NCBI GenBank assembly: GCA_022653695.1
Contig: JALCSW010000002.1
Span: 214,605 to 278,604, forward strand
DNA length: 64,000 nucleotides
Source: Bacilli bacterium
GTDB lineage: Bacteria; Bacillota_I; Bacilli_A; RFN20; CAG-826
Direction of reading: 5' to 3'
Shown here: positions 36,380 to 46,517 of the stretch, in pieces
How the letters are laid out: the number at the start of each line of letters is the position of its first letter
Position numbering within the stretch: the stretch's first letter is position 1
The notes under the pieces: model-generated
Told to the model about the DNA's origin: nothing
The model's input: only the letters and a program-made list of their open reading frames with translations
Database searches by the model: none
Translations under genes and position numbers: made by a program

Positions 36380-36993
36380 GAGGCGCCTCCCCGTAGATAA
36401 ACGAACTCCTTGAGGGCCAAATCGTACTCCGGGTTGTCGTAAAGCCCCATCGATCCGATGTTTTTCGAAATCGAGTTCACGCATAGATAATAGTCTTCGT
36501 CGAGGAAGGAGACATAATCCGACAGCCAGCCATCCGTGTCGATTCCGACGCCATAGGACTTGCCGTCCTGCTCAAAGAAGCCGCTCGCCCCCGCGCAATA
36601 GGACGCGACGAAACCATCGGCTTCCTCGAAGGGCAGCAGGATATCCGAGCAGGTCATGGATTCAAGGGTGCTTTTCGGAAGCAGGAAAAGGTCGCTGCCG
36701 TTGTAGCCGACGACCGAAAGCTTTTGGCTATAGAGGGGATCGCTCGGGTCGCAATAGGCGAAGGTGGCCTCTTTCATGCCCTCGTCGGACAACCTCGCTT
36801 CGATCTTTTTGGCCAAATCGTCTTTCCTTATGTCCCTCGCCCCGACGAAAACGTCGACCGTCTCGTAATAAGCCGGACGGTGACTGACGTAAAAGAGATA
36901 GCTCACCGTAAACCCAAGGATGAGCGGAAGGGCGAGGTAGAGGGGCCAACTGTAGGCGAGTCTTGCCTGGAATTTCCTATTCATGGGGATCAT
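36376..36993 (-). CDS. Membrane-anchored protein of unknown function
   Basis: N-terminal TM plus about 170-aa extracytoplasmic region; ATGA-type overlap with the YesL-like gene. Confidence 0.65.
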   Translation of the reverse strand: MIPMNRKFQARLAYSWPLYLALPLILGFTVSYLFYVSHRPAYYETVDVFVGARDIRKDDLAKKIEARLSDEGMKEATFAYCDPSDPLYSQKLSVVGYNGSDLFLLPKSTLESMTCSDILLPFEEADGFVASYCAGASGFFEQDGKSYGVGIDTDGWLSDYVSFLDEDYYLCVNSISKNIGSMGLYDNPEYDLALKEFVYLRGGAS

Positions 36994-37468
36994 CCTCGAT
37001 CGCCAAAACGACGTTGGAGAAGCTCTCGATGCGGACTTTGGACCCGGGAAGGAGCCTCACGCTCCCGCCCATCAGGTAAAAATCGCGCTCAAAGGTGCGG
37101 TTCCCCTCGCTGAAGGAGGTTTTGAGGGGGATCATGTCGATCCCCTCTTTCTCGACGGGCTCGCCTTGGCCTATGACGCTCACGAGCGAGGTTTCGCGCA
37201 GGCCCGTCTCGGCGCTAAGGAAGAAACGGAAACGCTTGTTCCGCTCACGGAAGGGGACCGTGAGGAAGTAAAGAAGCCACCAAACGTAGGCGACCCCGAC
37301 CCCCACGCACACCCACATCTCGGCAAGGTATTCCTCGCCCGAAAGGAAAAGGCACAGGGTCAGGAGCGTCAGATACGCGAGGCTCACGAAAACCATGAGC
37401 CAGATCCCGGCGCGTCGCCTGGCCCCCCAGTATTCCGTTTCCTTTTCGATGTCGAGGAGTTTCCTCAT
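36977..37468 (-). CDS. Two-TM membrane protein of unknown function
   Basis: MRKLLDIEKETEYWGARRRAGIWLMVFVSLAYLTLL...; overlaps neighbouring gene. Confidence 0.65.
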   Translation of the reverse strand: MRKLLDIEKETEYWGARRRAGIWLMVFVSLAYLTLLTLCLFLSGEEYLAEMWVCVGVGVAYVWWLLYFLTVPFRERNKRFRFFLSAETGLRETSLVSVIGQGEPVEKEGIDMIPLKTSFSEGNRTFERDFYLMGGSVRLLPGSKVRIESFSNVVLAIEDDPHE

Positions 37469-37473
37469 TTTTT

Positions 37474-38781
37474 CTATCCCAACCAGTTTTTGAGGGCTTT
37501 TTTGATCCGCGCGCCCCAAAGGACGTATCCGTATTCGGACATGTGCATGCTGTCGGCGCGGAAGTAAGCGGCGCTCGCCTCGCCGTTTTCCTTTTGGAGC
37601 GCCTCGCCGGCGGCGACGCCCTCGATCCAGCTTTTGCCTTCGATGTAGGCGGCGACGTTGGAATTGGTCTTGCGGATGCTATCGGCGTAACCGACGTTAT
37701 AACCCGGCAAGACGTTGATGTAGACGAAGAAGAGGTGGGCCTCGGGAAGCCGCTCGTGCGTTTTCCCCATGAGCTCTTCGACGTTGCCCGCGACCGTCTC
37801 GACGCTTAAACCGCCGTTGATCAAATCGTTGACGCCGACGTAATAGACGACGGCCTTCGGGCGATAGGGGACGACGAGGCGCTCCAGAAGGGCATCCCTC
37901 CATTGGGCCGCGGTCGTGCCGCCGATGCCATGATTATAGGCCACGATCGGATCGAGGGCGCGCTCGTAACCGTCCCAGAATTCCATGGACGAGGACCCGG
38001 CGAGCATGACGTGGTAATTTTCTTCCTCGCCGCCCTCCTCCTCGTAAGCCACCGCCTTGCCCTCGAAAGTCGAATTGCTTAAAACCAGCGACGGCGAGGC
38101 GTTTTCCGCCACCGAAAGCACGATGGTCTCCTCATTCCCGCCGTTACGGCTCGTGACGGTTATGGTCCCTTTCGCCGCCTCATAGACGGCCGCGGAGATC
38201 GAGGTGAGGCTCTTGCGCGTGTAATTGAGGGCGAAGCGGACGTCGCCCGGCGCGCTCCCAAGGCGCGCCAAAGCTCCCTTCGTCAGATAATAGGTCCCTC
38301 CCGTCGCCGCCACGTTCAGGACGCCGGTGATTTTCAGATTCCCCTCGATGCCGTCGTCGATCGATTCGACGGGCGTGTAAACAGGTTCCACGTACTCCCC
38401 TTCCCCCGTCTCGGTCCATTTGGCGTAAAGGAACGTCGAGGACGCGACGGAATCGCCGGCGAAATCGAAGGCCTCCTCGCAAGCGGAGTCGAGATACCAG
38501 CCGGCGAAGTCGTAGCCGGGCCTCGTCGGATTCTCGCTCGGGGGAGTGAGAAGGCACGGCACTTCGATGCTCTGCTTCGCGTAAACCAATTGGTTCGTGA
38601 CCCCTTCACCGTTCCCCTCGCTGAACGGGGCTCGGTCGTAATTGTAGTAGTAAGCGGCGATGTCTTGGCTTTCGAAAGTGGGCATGCTGCCCACCGCTAT
38701 GGGAGAGGAAGCCCCCTCGCCGCCGCACCCCGCAAGGCAAAGAAGCGCGGTCGCCCCCGCCGCCAAAAATCCTTTTCTCAT
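37474..38781 (-). CDS. SGNH-hydrolase lipoprotein with InlB-type (Flg_new) repeat
   Basis: Lipobox CLAGC; PTRPGYDFAGWYLDSACEEAFDFAGD...LYAKWTE; VMLAGSSSMEFWDGYERAL, YYVGVNDLINGG, RADSMHMSEYGY. Confidence 0.85.
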   Translation of the reverse strand: MRKGFLAAGATALLCLAGCGGEGASSPIAVGSMPTFESQDIAAYYYNYDRAPFSEGNGEGVTNQLVYAKQSIEVPCLLTPPSENPTRPGYDFAGWYLDSACEEAFDFAGDSVASSTFLYAKWTETGEGEYVEPVYTPVESIDDGIEGNLKITGVLNVAATGGTYYLTKGALARLGSAPGDVRFALNYTRKSLTSISAAVYEAAKGTITVTSRNGGNEETIVLSVAENASPSLVLSNSTFEGKAVAYEEEGGEEENYHVMLAGSSSMEFWDGYERALDPIVAYNHGIGGTTAAQWRDALLERLVVPYRPKAVVYYVGVNDLINGGLSVETVAGNVEELMGKTHERLPEAHLFFVYINVLPGYNVGYADSIRKTNSNVAAYIEGKSWIEGVAAGEALQKENGEASAAYFRADSMHMSEYGYVLWGARIKKALKNWLG

Positions 38782-39794
38782 AAGCGACCCTCCTTGAGTT
38801 CCTTCACCAGTTCGGCGAAATCGATCGTGGCGAGGCCGATGAAGCGATCGGCCGCCCCGTAATAGAGGTACAGAAGGCCGTCCTTGACGAGGTTGGCCGT
38901 CGGGAAAACGCACCCGTTGTAGTACCCTTCGGTCTCATAGGGGAACTCCGGCTCCATGAGCGGTTTTTTCGTTTTGGCCAATATCTTCCGCGGATCGTCG
39001 AGGTCGAGAAGGAAGGCCCCGACGCGATAGGCTCTATCGATCGCGGAGACCCCATGGTAAATCAGGAGCCACCCCTCTTTCGTCTCAAGTGGCGGGCACG
39101 AGGCGCCCACTTTGAGGCTCTCCCACTCCTCCGTTCCCTCATAAAGGAGGCTCAGGGGCTCGTCCCATTCGAGGAGATCCGTCGATTTGGTTATCCAGAT
39201 GGCCGGTTTCCGGTTGGGGTAACCCTTTCCGCAGCGGAGGCTCGGACGGGAGGTCCGGTAAAAACGGCCGCCGATTTGACGCGGGAAGATGACGACGTCG
39301 CGGTCGTCGTCCTTGGCGTTGGTTATGCGACCCAGTTTCTTCCAATGGAGAAGGTCTTTGGACACCGCCAAATGCGTCTCGGTGTCGTTGCGATTAAGAA
39401 CTTGGGGGCCGAATTCCGGATGGAAGCCGTAATCGTGGGGCTCGTTTTTCCAGTATTGGCCCGGGGCGAAAACGCGCGAGGCGTAAGTGAGGTAATAATA
39501 GTCCCCAATCCTGACGAGGCGCGGATCCTCCGTCCCGCCCCCGTCGGCCCCGTCTTTGTCGGGGGCGATGAGCGGGGTCGGCGAACGGCGGAGGAAATGG
39601 ACGCCGTCCTCCGAGGTGGCGTAACCCAAATAGATGTAATGGGTCGCGTCGTTCCCGGCCGCCCGATAGATCATGTGGAAAAGCCCGTCCTCCGGGCGGT
39701 AGACGACCGCCGGATTGAGGACGCAAAGGCTCTCCCAAGCGACTTCGGGGTTGGGTTTAAGGATGGGGTTGCCGGCGTATTTGGCGAATTTCAT
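38778..39794 (-). CDS. GH130 family beta-mannoside phosphorylase-like protein
   Basis: YAGNPILKPNPEVAWESLCVLNPAVVY, GGGTEDPRLV, RDVVIFPRQIGGRFY, YHGVSAIDRAYRVGAFLLDLDDP. Confidence 0.92.
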   Translation of the reverse strand: MKFAKYAGNPILKPNPEVAWESLCVLNPAVVYRPEDGLFHMIYRAAGNDATHYIYLGYATSEDGVHFLRRSPTPLIAPDKDGADGGGTEDPRLVRIGDYYYLTYASRVFAPGQYWKNEPHDYGFHPEFGPQVLNRNDTETHLAVSKDLLHWKKLGRITNAKDDDRDVVIFPRQIGGRFYRTSRPSLRCGKGYPNRKPAIWITKSTDLLEWDEPLSLLYEGTEEWESLKVGASCPPLETKEGWLLIYHGVSAIDRAYRVGAFLLDLDDPRKILAKTKKPLMEPEFPYETEGYYNGCVFPTANLVKDGLLYLYYGAADRFIGLATIDFAELVKELKEGRL

Positions 39795-39807
39795 GGTTGT
39801 TTTCCCC

Positions 39808-42480
39808 TCAAAGGGCCTCCGATATTTGGCTCGAGCGCTCGATGGCGCTGTCGAAGCGGATGTTGTCGACGAGGATCTGACGGGCCGAAGCGGAGCCGCC
39901 CTGATTGACGATGCCGATCGAAAACTGATAGATCGAGGGCACGTTGAGGGCCTTGAGGCTCGCCCCCGTCGGGCTCGCGTAATCGGTGAAAACCCCAAAA
40001 CCCAGCTCGTAATGGGCCCAGCCTTCGAGAAGCTCGCCCCTCTCGATCGTGTGGCGGACGTGATAGACCGACCCGTTCACGAGGTAATAGAAGTTGAGGT
40101 ACACGGTGGCGTAGCCGTCGCCCTTGAGGTCGATGTCGATGCCTTTGGCCCCAAAGGAGCTGCCGAGGCCGCCGTCGATCGTGAGCGGCAAAGCGTAGTT
40201 GACGGTCTCGTAGGAAAGGTAGTTCAGCGAGAGGGAGTGCGTTCCACCCTCGATGGAGACGTCATCGCTCAGGGTCAACTCGTTGTTCGCGCTGTCGTTG
40301 CCGTATCCCCAGACGTCGAGGGCCTCGGCGGTGCTCGCGTAACTTTCGGCCGTCTCGATCGTGGCTTTGGTGGGGTCCCCCTCGTCGGGCGCGATCGCGC
40401 TCTCAAGCGCCGTCGACGTGGCCTTCGTTGGGGCGTCCTCGAGGCAGACGTTGTCGCAATAGACGGCGCTGCCGTCGGTGTAGCGCGGATCGGCCGTGCC
40501 GTCTTCGGCGCGATAAAGATAGCTGAGCGCGATCGAAAACGACGAGATGGAGGCGCAGTCAAGGGTCCCGCTTCCGCTTGCGAAGGAGAAGGCGCTGAAG
40601 GGGATCTCGTATTTGGTCCAAACCTTCGGAAGGGCCTCGATCTCGTAGAAGGCCGTGGCCCCGCTCCCGAGCGTGAAGGCCAGATCGACCTTCGCGTTCA
40701 CCCCATCGAGATAAGAGAGGGCCGCGTCGCCGTCCTTGAGGGAGGCGTCCTTGAGCCAAAGCGACAGCCCATCGTATCCAAGGCCGTTCGAGGCGGCATC
40801 GATGGGGAGGGTGTAGGAGGCCGCCTCCATGTCGGCTTTGTAGGTGAGCTTCCCGCAATAGGGGTTATCGGCCCCGCGGGCCTGCAGCGAGTCGAGGGCG
40901 ATGTATTCGTCTTTGTTGTCGCGCGAAAGGCTCCACTGATAGAAAGGCTCGGCGGCGTTATGGTAGCCGTCGAAATCCTCGATAAGGCCATCGTTTCCGA
41001 TGAGGCGGGCGGACGTGTCGATCTCGTCGACGTCGGCTTTGCTCACGATTTCGATGTCCTTATACGTGAGGGTGCCCGTGCCATACATATCCGTGACGCC
41101 GAACTGGAGTTTCTTGATCCAGCCGAATTCCCGTTGGCCGTCCGCGGCGATCGAGGAGCTCGCGAAAGAGGCGAAAGGAAGATAGAAGGTCGTGAATCTA
41201 TCGGTCGAAAGGTCAGCGAGCGGAATCTGGAAGTACCAGAGGTCGCCGTCTTCCTCGTAGACGCGGAAGCTGGCTTTGCCGGCCCCGGAGCTCCCGGTGC
41301 TGCCGGAGTAGGTCAGCGACATCTTCACGGTGTCGCCCTCGTCGAAGAAACGCCCCACCGGGATCTTCGTGAAAGCGTAGCCCTTGCTCGACATGCCGAC
41401 GTCGTTGAGGCCGTTCGCGTTTTGGTCGTAATGGAGCGTGTAGCTGGCCCCGTCGTCGCCGATGTCGGTCCCGAAGTCGTAGCCGTTCTCGTGCTCCCAA
41501 GTCGCCGTCGGGTAATCGGCGAAATCGAATTTGTCGATGAAAAGGTTCCGGTAATCGGATTTTTTGACGCATTTGAGGCCGCTGACGAGGCAAACGCCGT
41601 CGCCCCACGTCTCCTCGAAGACGAGCTCGATCCGCTTGATGTGGAAATAATCGAAGGTGAAATTGGCCGTCGTGACGAGTTGCGTCGTCTGGGTGAAGGA
41701 ACTGAAAGGAAGGATGACGATCTGCTTCGAATTGTTGGAGATCGCGATCTCGCTCTTCCAGAATTCGCCGTCGTTGTCGATAAGGCGGATGTAGGCTTTC
41801 GCGTCCTGGCCCGAATAGAAGAAGCGAAGATAGAAGGCGTCCGTTCCGTACGTGTCAAGCTCGACCGTCTTCGTGAGGACGATCCATCCGATGTTTTGCG
41901 TGTCCTCTTTGAGGAAATTCACCGCGAGCGACTTCTGGCCGTTCAAGAAAAAATCGCTCGTGTCCATCGAAAGGCCGACGGGCGCCCCTTCCTTATGGAC
42001 CGACCAATCGCCCGTCGTGCCAAGAGGGAAGGGAACCTCCCCGTAATCAGGCGCCTTGAGGAAGAAAGTAAACGCGTTGGCGCACAGTTTGCTCGCGTTC
42101 CCGCAATAGGCGGTCACGCGCCAATAATAGGTGACATCCTTTTGGCTCAATTCCGCCGAGATAGAGTAGCTGGTCGAGGAGATGTAGTCGTGTTTGTAAT
42201 AGACGTAAGCGTTGTTGTTACTGACGAAATTTTCGCTCGAGGCGATCTCCAACATGTAGCGCGTGGCGTTTTCGCTCGCGTTCCAGCTGAACGTCGGGAC
42301 CTCGCTCAAGGAGGCCCCCAGAGTCGGGCTCACGAGCGAAAAGAGGCCGGGCGAGCCGCTGGGGGAGTGCTGATCGAACGAATTGGCCGCGGACGTATAG
42401 CCCCCGCCCTCGCCGCAGGAAGCGAGGCCAAGAGCCAGCAGAAGGGAACACAGAAACGCGAATAAGCGGTGTTTGCGCAT
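39808..42480 (-). CDS. Large surface lipoprotein with Fn3-like and CBM-like domains
   Basis: 890 aa; lipobox GLASC; FSLVSPTLGASLSEVPTFSWNASENATRYMLEI; repeated beta-sandwich-like segments. Confidence 0.75.
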   Translation of the reverse strand: MRKHRLFAFLCSLLLALGLASCGEGGGYTSAANSFDQHSPSGSPGLFSLVSPTLGASLSEVPTFSWNASENATRYMLEIASSENFVSNNNAYVYYKHDYISSTSYSISAELSQKDVTYYWRVTAYCGNASKLCANAFTFFLKAPDYGEVPFPLGTTGDWSVHKEGAPVGLSMDTSDFFLNGQKSLAVNFLKEDTQNIGWIVLTKTVELDTYGTDAFYLRFFYSGQDAKAYIRLIDNDGEFWKSEIAISNNSKQIVILPFSSFTQTTQLVTTANFTFDYFHIKRIELVFEETWGDGVCLVSGLKCVKKSDYRNLFIDKFDFADYPTATWEHENGYDFGTDIGDDGASYTLHYDQNANGLNDVGMSSKGYAFTKIPVGRFFDEGDTVKMSLTYSGSTGSSGAGKASFRVYEEDGDLWYFQIPLADLSTDRFTTFYLPFASFASSSIAADGQREFGWIKKLQFGVTDMYGTGTLTYKDIEIVSKADVDEIDTSARLIGNDGLIEDFDGYHNAAEPFYQWSLSRDNKDEYIALDSLQARGADNPYCGKLTYKADMEAASYTLPIDAASNGLGYDGLSLWLKDASLKDGDAALSYLDGVNAKVDLAFTLGSGATAFYEIEALPKVWTKYEIPFSAFSFASGSGTLDCASISSFSIALSYLYRAEDGTADPRYTDGSAVYCDNVCLEDAPTKATSTALESAIAPDEGDPTKATIETAESYASTAEALDVWGYGNDSANNELTLSDDVSIEGGTHSLSLNYLSYETVNYALPLTIDGGLGSSFGAKGIDIDLKGDGYATVYLNFYYLVNGSVYHVRHTIERGELLEGWAHYELGFGVFTDYASPTGASLKALNVPSIYQFSIGIVNQGGSASARQILVDNIRFDSAIERSSQISEAL

Positions 42481-42481
42481 A

Positions 42482-43993
42482 TTAAAGTTCCTCCGATGAC
42501 ACCACGACGAGGGAGTTCGAAGGCACGGAGAGGGAAAGCCATTTGTTCAAGGAGCCCTCGATCTCGTAGTTCGGTTTGACGAAACCGTCCTCGCCGAGTT
42601 TGATGAGACCTTCGCCGAACTCGTAGACATAGAGTTTGCCCGAGCCTTCCACGGCCGGGCCGAGAAGGAAGCGCCGGGTCGTGGCCTCGGTCCCCCGGTT
42701 GATCGCGCAGTAACCGCCGCTTTCGCCGTCTTTTGAAACCGCGGCGATGCAGCGGAACGAATCGTCGATCTCCCGCGAATTGGCCGCGTTGCCGTAAATC
42801 TTGCTGCCCGAAGAGAACAAATGCGTCAAAAGGCAGGAGCTATGATACCATGGGCGAAGCTCCTGGTTGTAGGAGGTGGCGCTTGAAAGGGAACTGAACA
42901 TGCCCCACATCTTCGGGGTGCTCACGTTGCCGCTGTACATCATGTTCTGCGCGTCGTCAAACGACCAATAGGTGAGGCTGTTGAAGCCCGATAGCATGGT
43001 TTGGATGGTGAAATCCGCCATGCGGACCCCGTAGGAGACGGTCTTGATGAGGGAGTTGCTGTCCGTCGAGGCGACCTTGCCGTCGAGGAGCCCGCATTCC
43101 CAGACGTCGAGCGGGCGCGACGTGCCGCATCCCCCGTCAAGCGTTCGTATCGCCGCGACGAGCTCGTCGGCGTATTCGCGGACGTAACCGCCGTCGATGT
43201 AATAATTCGACAGGTAGAAATGGGCGCCGTAATCGGCCACTTGGTCGCTGATTCGGTTGGCGATCCCGGTCCAATACTCCTTCGTTCCGTCGAAGCCGGT
43301 CGTGTCCCCGCCGATGATGCCGACCTCGGTGAGGCCCCTCGCGTCAAGGGCCGCGCGGACGTTTTTAACGCCCGCGATCCATTTGTCGAGGGTATTGTTG
43401 TAATTCTTGCTCGAGCCTTGGCTACCCGTGTAATTGGGCTCGTTTCCGTTCACGAACCACCGAATGCAGGTGAAGCCGGACACGTTGATGAGATAATCGA
43501 AGATGTCGGCGCTTATTTTGGCCCAGCGAAGATCCGCCGTGCACTCGTCCATCATGCCCCAGACGTCATTCCTGAGGTCGCCGATGACGTTCCAGGACCC
43601 GGCGGCCACCTGAATGCCGTGGCTTTGGCAATAACGGAGGATCTCGAAGAGGTTGTCGCCCCACTTGTTGGCGAAATCGTAGGTCCAGGTGTCGTTGGTT
43701 TTGTCATCGTCGCCTTTGTCGTCGAAATCCTTGACGAAAGAGTCGTAATTGAACATGCAGCGGATCCGCGCGGGGGCGAGTTCCTTGATGTTGGCGTAGA
43801 TCCGCTTGAAGGAGTTCTCGTCCAGCATGTCGGTGTCCTCGTAGACGCCCCACTCGACGCCTAAGCCCCCGAAGGAGCTTTGGACGAGGTCGTCCTCGCC
43901 GAAAACGATATCGGTGTAGTCCTGGCTTCCGCACGAGGATAGGGAAAGGGCTAGGAGAGCCGGAACCAGAAGCCGGAGACGTTCGCGTCTCAT
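42482..43993 (-). CDS. Putative TIM-barrel glycoside hydrolase lipoprotein (clan GH-A-like)
   Basis: Lipobox LSSC; RWFVNGNEPN (NEP), PLDVWECGLLDG (candidate nucleophile Glu). Confidence 0.7.
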   Translation of the reverse strand: MRRERLRLLVPALLALSLSSCGSQDYTDIVFGEDDLVQSSFGGLGVEWGVYEDTDMLDENSFKRIYANIKELAPARIRCMFNYDSFVKDFDDKGDDDKTNDTWTYDFANKWGDNLFEILRYCQSHGIQVAAGSWNVIGDLRNDVWGMMDECTADLRWAKISADIFDYLINVSGFTCIRWFVNGNEPNYTGSQGSSKNYNNTLDKWIAGVKNVRAALDARGLTEVGIIGGDTTGFDGTKEYWTGIANRISDQVADYGAHFYLSNYYIDGGYVREYADELVAAIRTLDGGCGTSRPLDVWECGLLDGKVASTDSNSLIKTVSYGVRMADFTIQTMLSGFNSLTYWSFDDAQNMMYSGNVSTPKMWGMFSSLSSATSYNQELRPWYHSSCLLTHLFSSGSKIYGNAANSREIDDSFRCIAAVSKDGESGGYCAINRGTEATTRRFLLGPAVEGSGKLYVYEFGEGLIKLGEDGFVKPNYEIEGSLNKWLSLSVPSNSLVVVSSEEL

Positions 43994-45594
43994 TTTCCGT
44001 ACCCCAATTCGCCGTTGATTTCGCTGAGGACGGAAGGCCACGGGCTCTTCGTCACGTTGTCGAGATAGGCCGCCTTGTCCTCCTTGCCGTAGCAATACTT
44101 GACGACCTCGTCGTTGGCGTCCTCGAGCATAGAGCCCTCGTATTTGTCCTTAAGGTCGGTGGAAAGCCACATGACCTCGCTCTTTTCCTTGAAGACGCGG
44201 AGGAGGCCCGAGGCTTCGGCCGCGTCCATTTCGCTTTGCCAGCCACTAAGGGCCCCATAGGCCTCGCGATCCGTCAGCGGGTCGTAGGAATCGTAATCGT
44301 TGCCCAAAGTGACCATGTAGCGGAGGTACTTGGCGCCGTTCTCTTTTTCGACGTAGGCGCCGGTATCATCCTTGGGCCAGCCGTTTTCCGTGAGGGCGAT
44401 GTTCCCGGCTCCGTCCTCGGTGTAGTCGTACCCCTTAAGGCCATAGACGGCGAGTTTGGTGCCCTCCGCCCCCAAAAGGTAATCCATGATGTCAAGGATG
44501 AGTTTCTGCTTCTTTTCGCTGATGTCGTAATTGAAGAAAGTCATCGAATACCAGTTCTCGGCCCCTTCGAGGGCGTATTTGCCATCCGGGCCCTTGACTT
44601 TCATGATGGCCGAGGCGTCATCGACGGAAAAAGAGGAGTCGAGGGCGTTCGAGGTCGCGAGGGACTTCCGAACCGCCTCGTAGTTCGATAGCGAGAGGTT
44701 TTCGTAAAGGACTCCGCAGTCGTTGCTGCAGTAGGCTTTGCGGGCCCCGCCTTCGGTCGCGGTGTATTGGTCGTAGCCATACACGAGGTCGTCGACGTAA
44801 CTCTTGGCTAGGTCCATGCCTTTCACATAGGCGTCCGTCGCGAAAGTCCCGACGTATTTCCTCGCCGTGGCGTCCCAACTGAAGCAATGCGGGCTGTCCT
44901 TGTAGAAGTTGGTCACCGAAGGGAAACTCCATTCGACGTCCGCCAAGGCGTATTTATCGCCTTTCCCGGTCGGGTTGAGGTGGCTATTGAAAACGTCAAG
45001 AAGGTTCTGGAACTGCTCCCATGAATAGACGTCGCCCTCCTGATAAACGTTCCATTTTTTGGCCCAATCGCGCCGGTAAACGTAGGTGAACGGCGAATAA
45101 TCCACGCCGTAATCCGAGATGTTCTTGGCTATAGGGATGCCATATAGCTTCCCATCGATCTTGAAGGCGTCGATGTCGCTGGTGGCGCTTAGCATGGCCT
45201 CGACGTTCGGCCACGGCGACAGGTCGTCCGGCAGGGCTTTGATCACCTGCGCGTCGGCCCAGTATCGGTAACTGTTGGCGCAGTTGAACTGCGTCAGGTT
45301 GTACTGAAAGACGTCGGTGAGGTTGTTGGCGTTGACGGCCGCCGAGACCTGGCTGCTCCAATCGTTGTAACTGTAGCTCGACGGGGTGATGTCCACCTTG
45401 AATTTGCCCTCGATCTCGTCGGTGTAGATGTCATTGCCCGTCCAACTCTCGAAATAAAGGTTGCGAAGGCTTATTTTGAGGTTGCCGGCGTCATCGTATT
45501 CGTCCTCTCCGCCGCCTCCGCACGAAACGAGGGCCAAGCTGGCCACCAGCGCCGCGAACAGCGGCAAGACAATTCTCTTCAAAGGGTTTTTCAT
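43990..45594 (-). CDS. Extracellular solute-binding lipoprotein (ABC importer)
   Basis: MKNPLKRIVLPLFAALVASLALVSCGGGG; directly downstream of two LplB/C-type permeases. Confidence 0.88.
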   Translation of the reverse strand: MKNPLKRIVLPLFAALVASLALVSCGGGGEDEYDDAGNLKISLRNLYFESWTGNDIYTDEIEGKFKVDITPSSYSYNDWSSQVSAAVNANNLTDVFQYNLTQFNCANSYRYWADAQVIKALPDDLSPWPNVEAMLSATSDIDAFKIDGKLYGIPIAKNISDYGVDYSPFTYVYRRDWAKKWNVYQEGDVYSWEQFQNLLDVFNSHLNPTGKGDKYALADVEWSFPSVTNFYKDSPHCFSWDATARKYVGTFATDAYVKGMDLAKSYVDDLVYGYDQYTATEGGARKAYCSNDCGVLYENLSLSNYEAVRKSLATSNALDSSFSVDDASAIMKVKGPDGKYALEGAENWYSMTFFNYDISEKKQKLILDIMDYLLGAEGTKLAVYGLKGYDYTEDGAGNIALTENGWPKDDTGAYVEKENGAKYLRYMVTLGNDYDSYDPLTDREAYGALSGWQSEMDAAEASGLLRVFKEKSEVMWLSTDLKDKYEGSMLEDANDEVVKYCYGKEDKAAYLDNVTKSPWPSVLSEINGELGYGK

Positions 45595-45607
45595 AGATTG
45601 ATACCTC

Positions 45608-46516
45608 CTATCCTTTGATGGCACCCACGACGATGCCTTTGACGAAGAAACGCTGCAAAAACGGATAGAAACACATCATCGGCACGATCGTGAAGAAGAT
45701 CGAGGCCATGACGAGCCCTTCGCTATAGGTCCTTGAGGTCGGGCTTTCGACGCTCGTGGACATGCTGGCGATCATCTCGCGGAGGACCAATTGGAGCGGA
45801 CGGAGGGTGCTTTTCTCGGTGAAGAGCATGCCGTTATACCAACTGTTCCAGTTGCCGACGGCGAAGAAAAGGCCCACCGTGGCCAGCATCGGAAGGGACA
45901 AAGGCAAATAGACCTTGACGAAAATCTGCATGTCGTTGGCCCCGTCGATGCGGGCGCTTTCCTCGAGCTCCTTCGGGAGCGAGGCGAAGTAGTTGCGCAT
46001 AAGAAGCATGTTGAAGGTGTCGATCGCCCCCGGGATGATCATGACCCAAATGGTGTTGTACATGCCTAAGTCCTTGATCAGATAGTAATAAGGGACGAGG
46101 CCGCCGCCGAAGAACATGGTGACGAGGATCATGTTCATGACGAAATTCTTGCCGACCCATCTTTCGCGCGACATCGCGTAACCGGTGATGACGGTGAAGA
46201 ACAGCTGATAGGCCGTCCCGCCGACAAGGAGGATCATCGTGATCCCGAAGCCGTTCCACATCTCGCTGTTGGTAAAGACGGACTCGTAGGCCTCGAAGGT
46301 GAGGTCGGTCGGCCACAGGAGGATATCGCTCGTCATGTAGGCCGTTTCGCTGGAAACGGATATCACGAAGCAGTAATAGAACGGGAAGATGACCGCCAGG
46401 ACATAGAACAGAAGGATAAGGAACAGGACGATGTCCATCGCGCTTCGGCGGTCGTTGGCGTTCTTCCCGTGCGGACGGAGGGGCAGCCTTTCGAGCGTGG
46501 CTTTCTTTTTTCCCAT
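45608..46516 (-). CDS. Carbohydrate ABC permease (LplC/YtcP-like)
   Basis: ARIDGANDMQIFVKVYLPLSLPMLATVGLF (EAA loop). Confidence 0.93.
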   Translation of the reverse strand: MGKKKATLERLPLRPHGKNANDRRSAMDIVLFLILLFYVLAVIFPFYYCFVISVSSETAYMTSDILLWPTDLTFEAYESVFTNSEMWNGFGITMILLVGGTAYQLFFTVITGYAMSRERWVGKNFVMNMILVTMFFGGGLVPYYYLIKDLGMYNTIWVMIIPGAIDTFNMLLMRNYFASLPKELEESARIDGANDMQIFVKVYLPLSLPMLATVGLFFAVGNWNSWYNGMLFTEKSTLRPLQLVLREMIASMSTSVESPTSRTYSEGLVMASIFFTIVPMMCFYPFLQRFFVKGIVVGAIKG

Positions 46517-46517
46517 G

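Noticed and set aside
39715-42465. 916-aa plus-strand ORF
   Set aside because: Antisense of the 890-aa lipoprotein; low-complexity V/E/G/R composition typical of shadow ORFs in GC-rich DNA. The minus strand has a lipobox and is in operon context.
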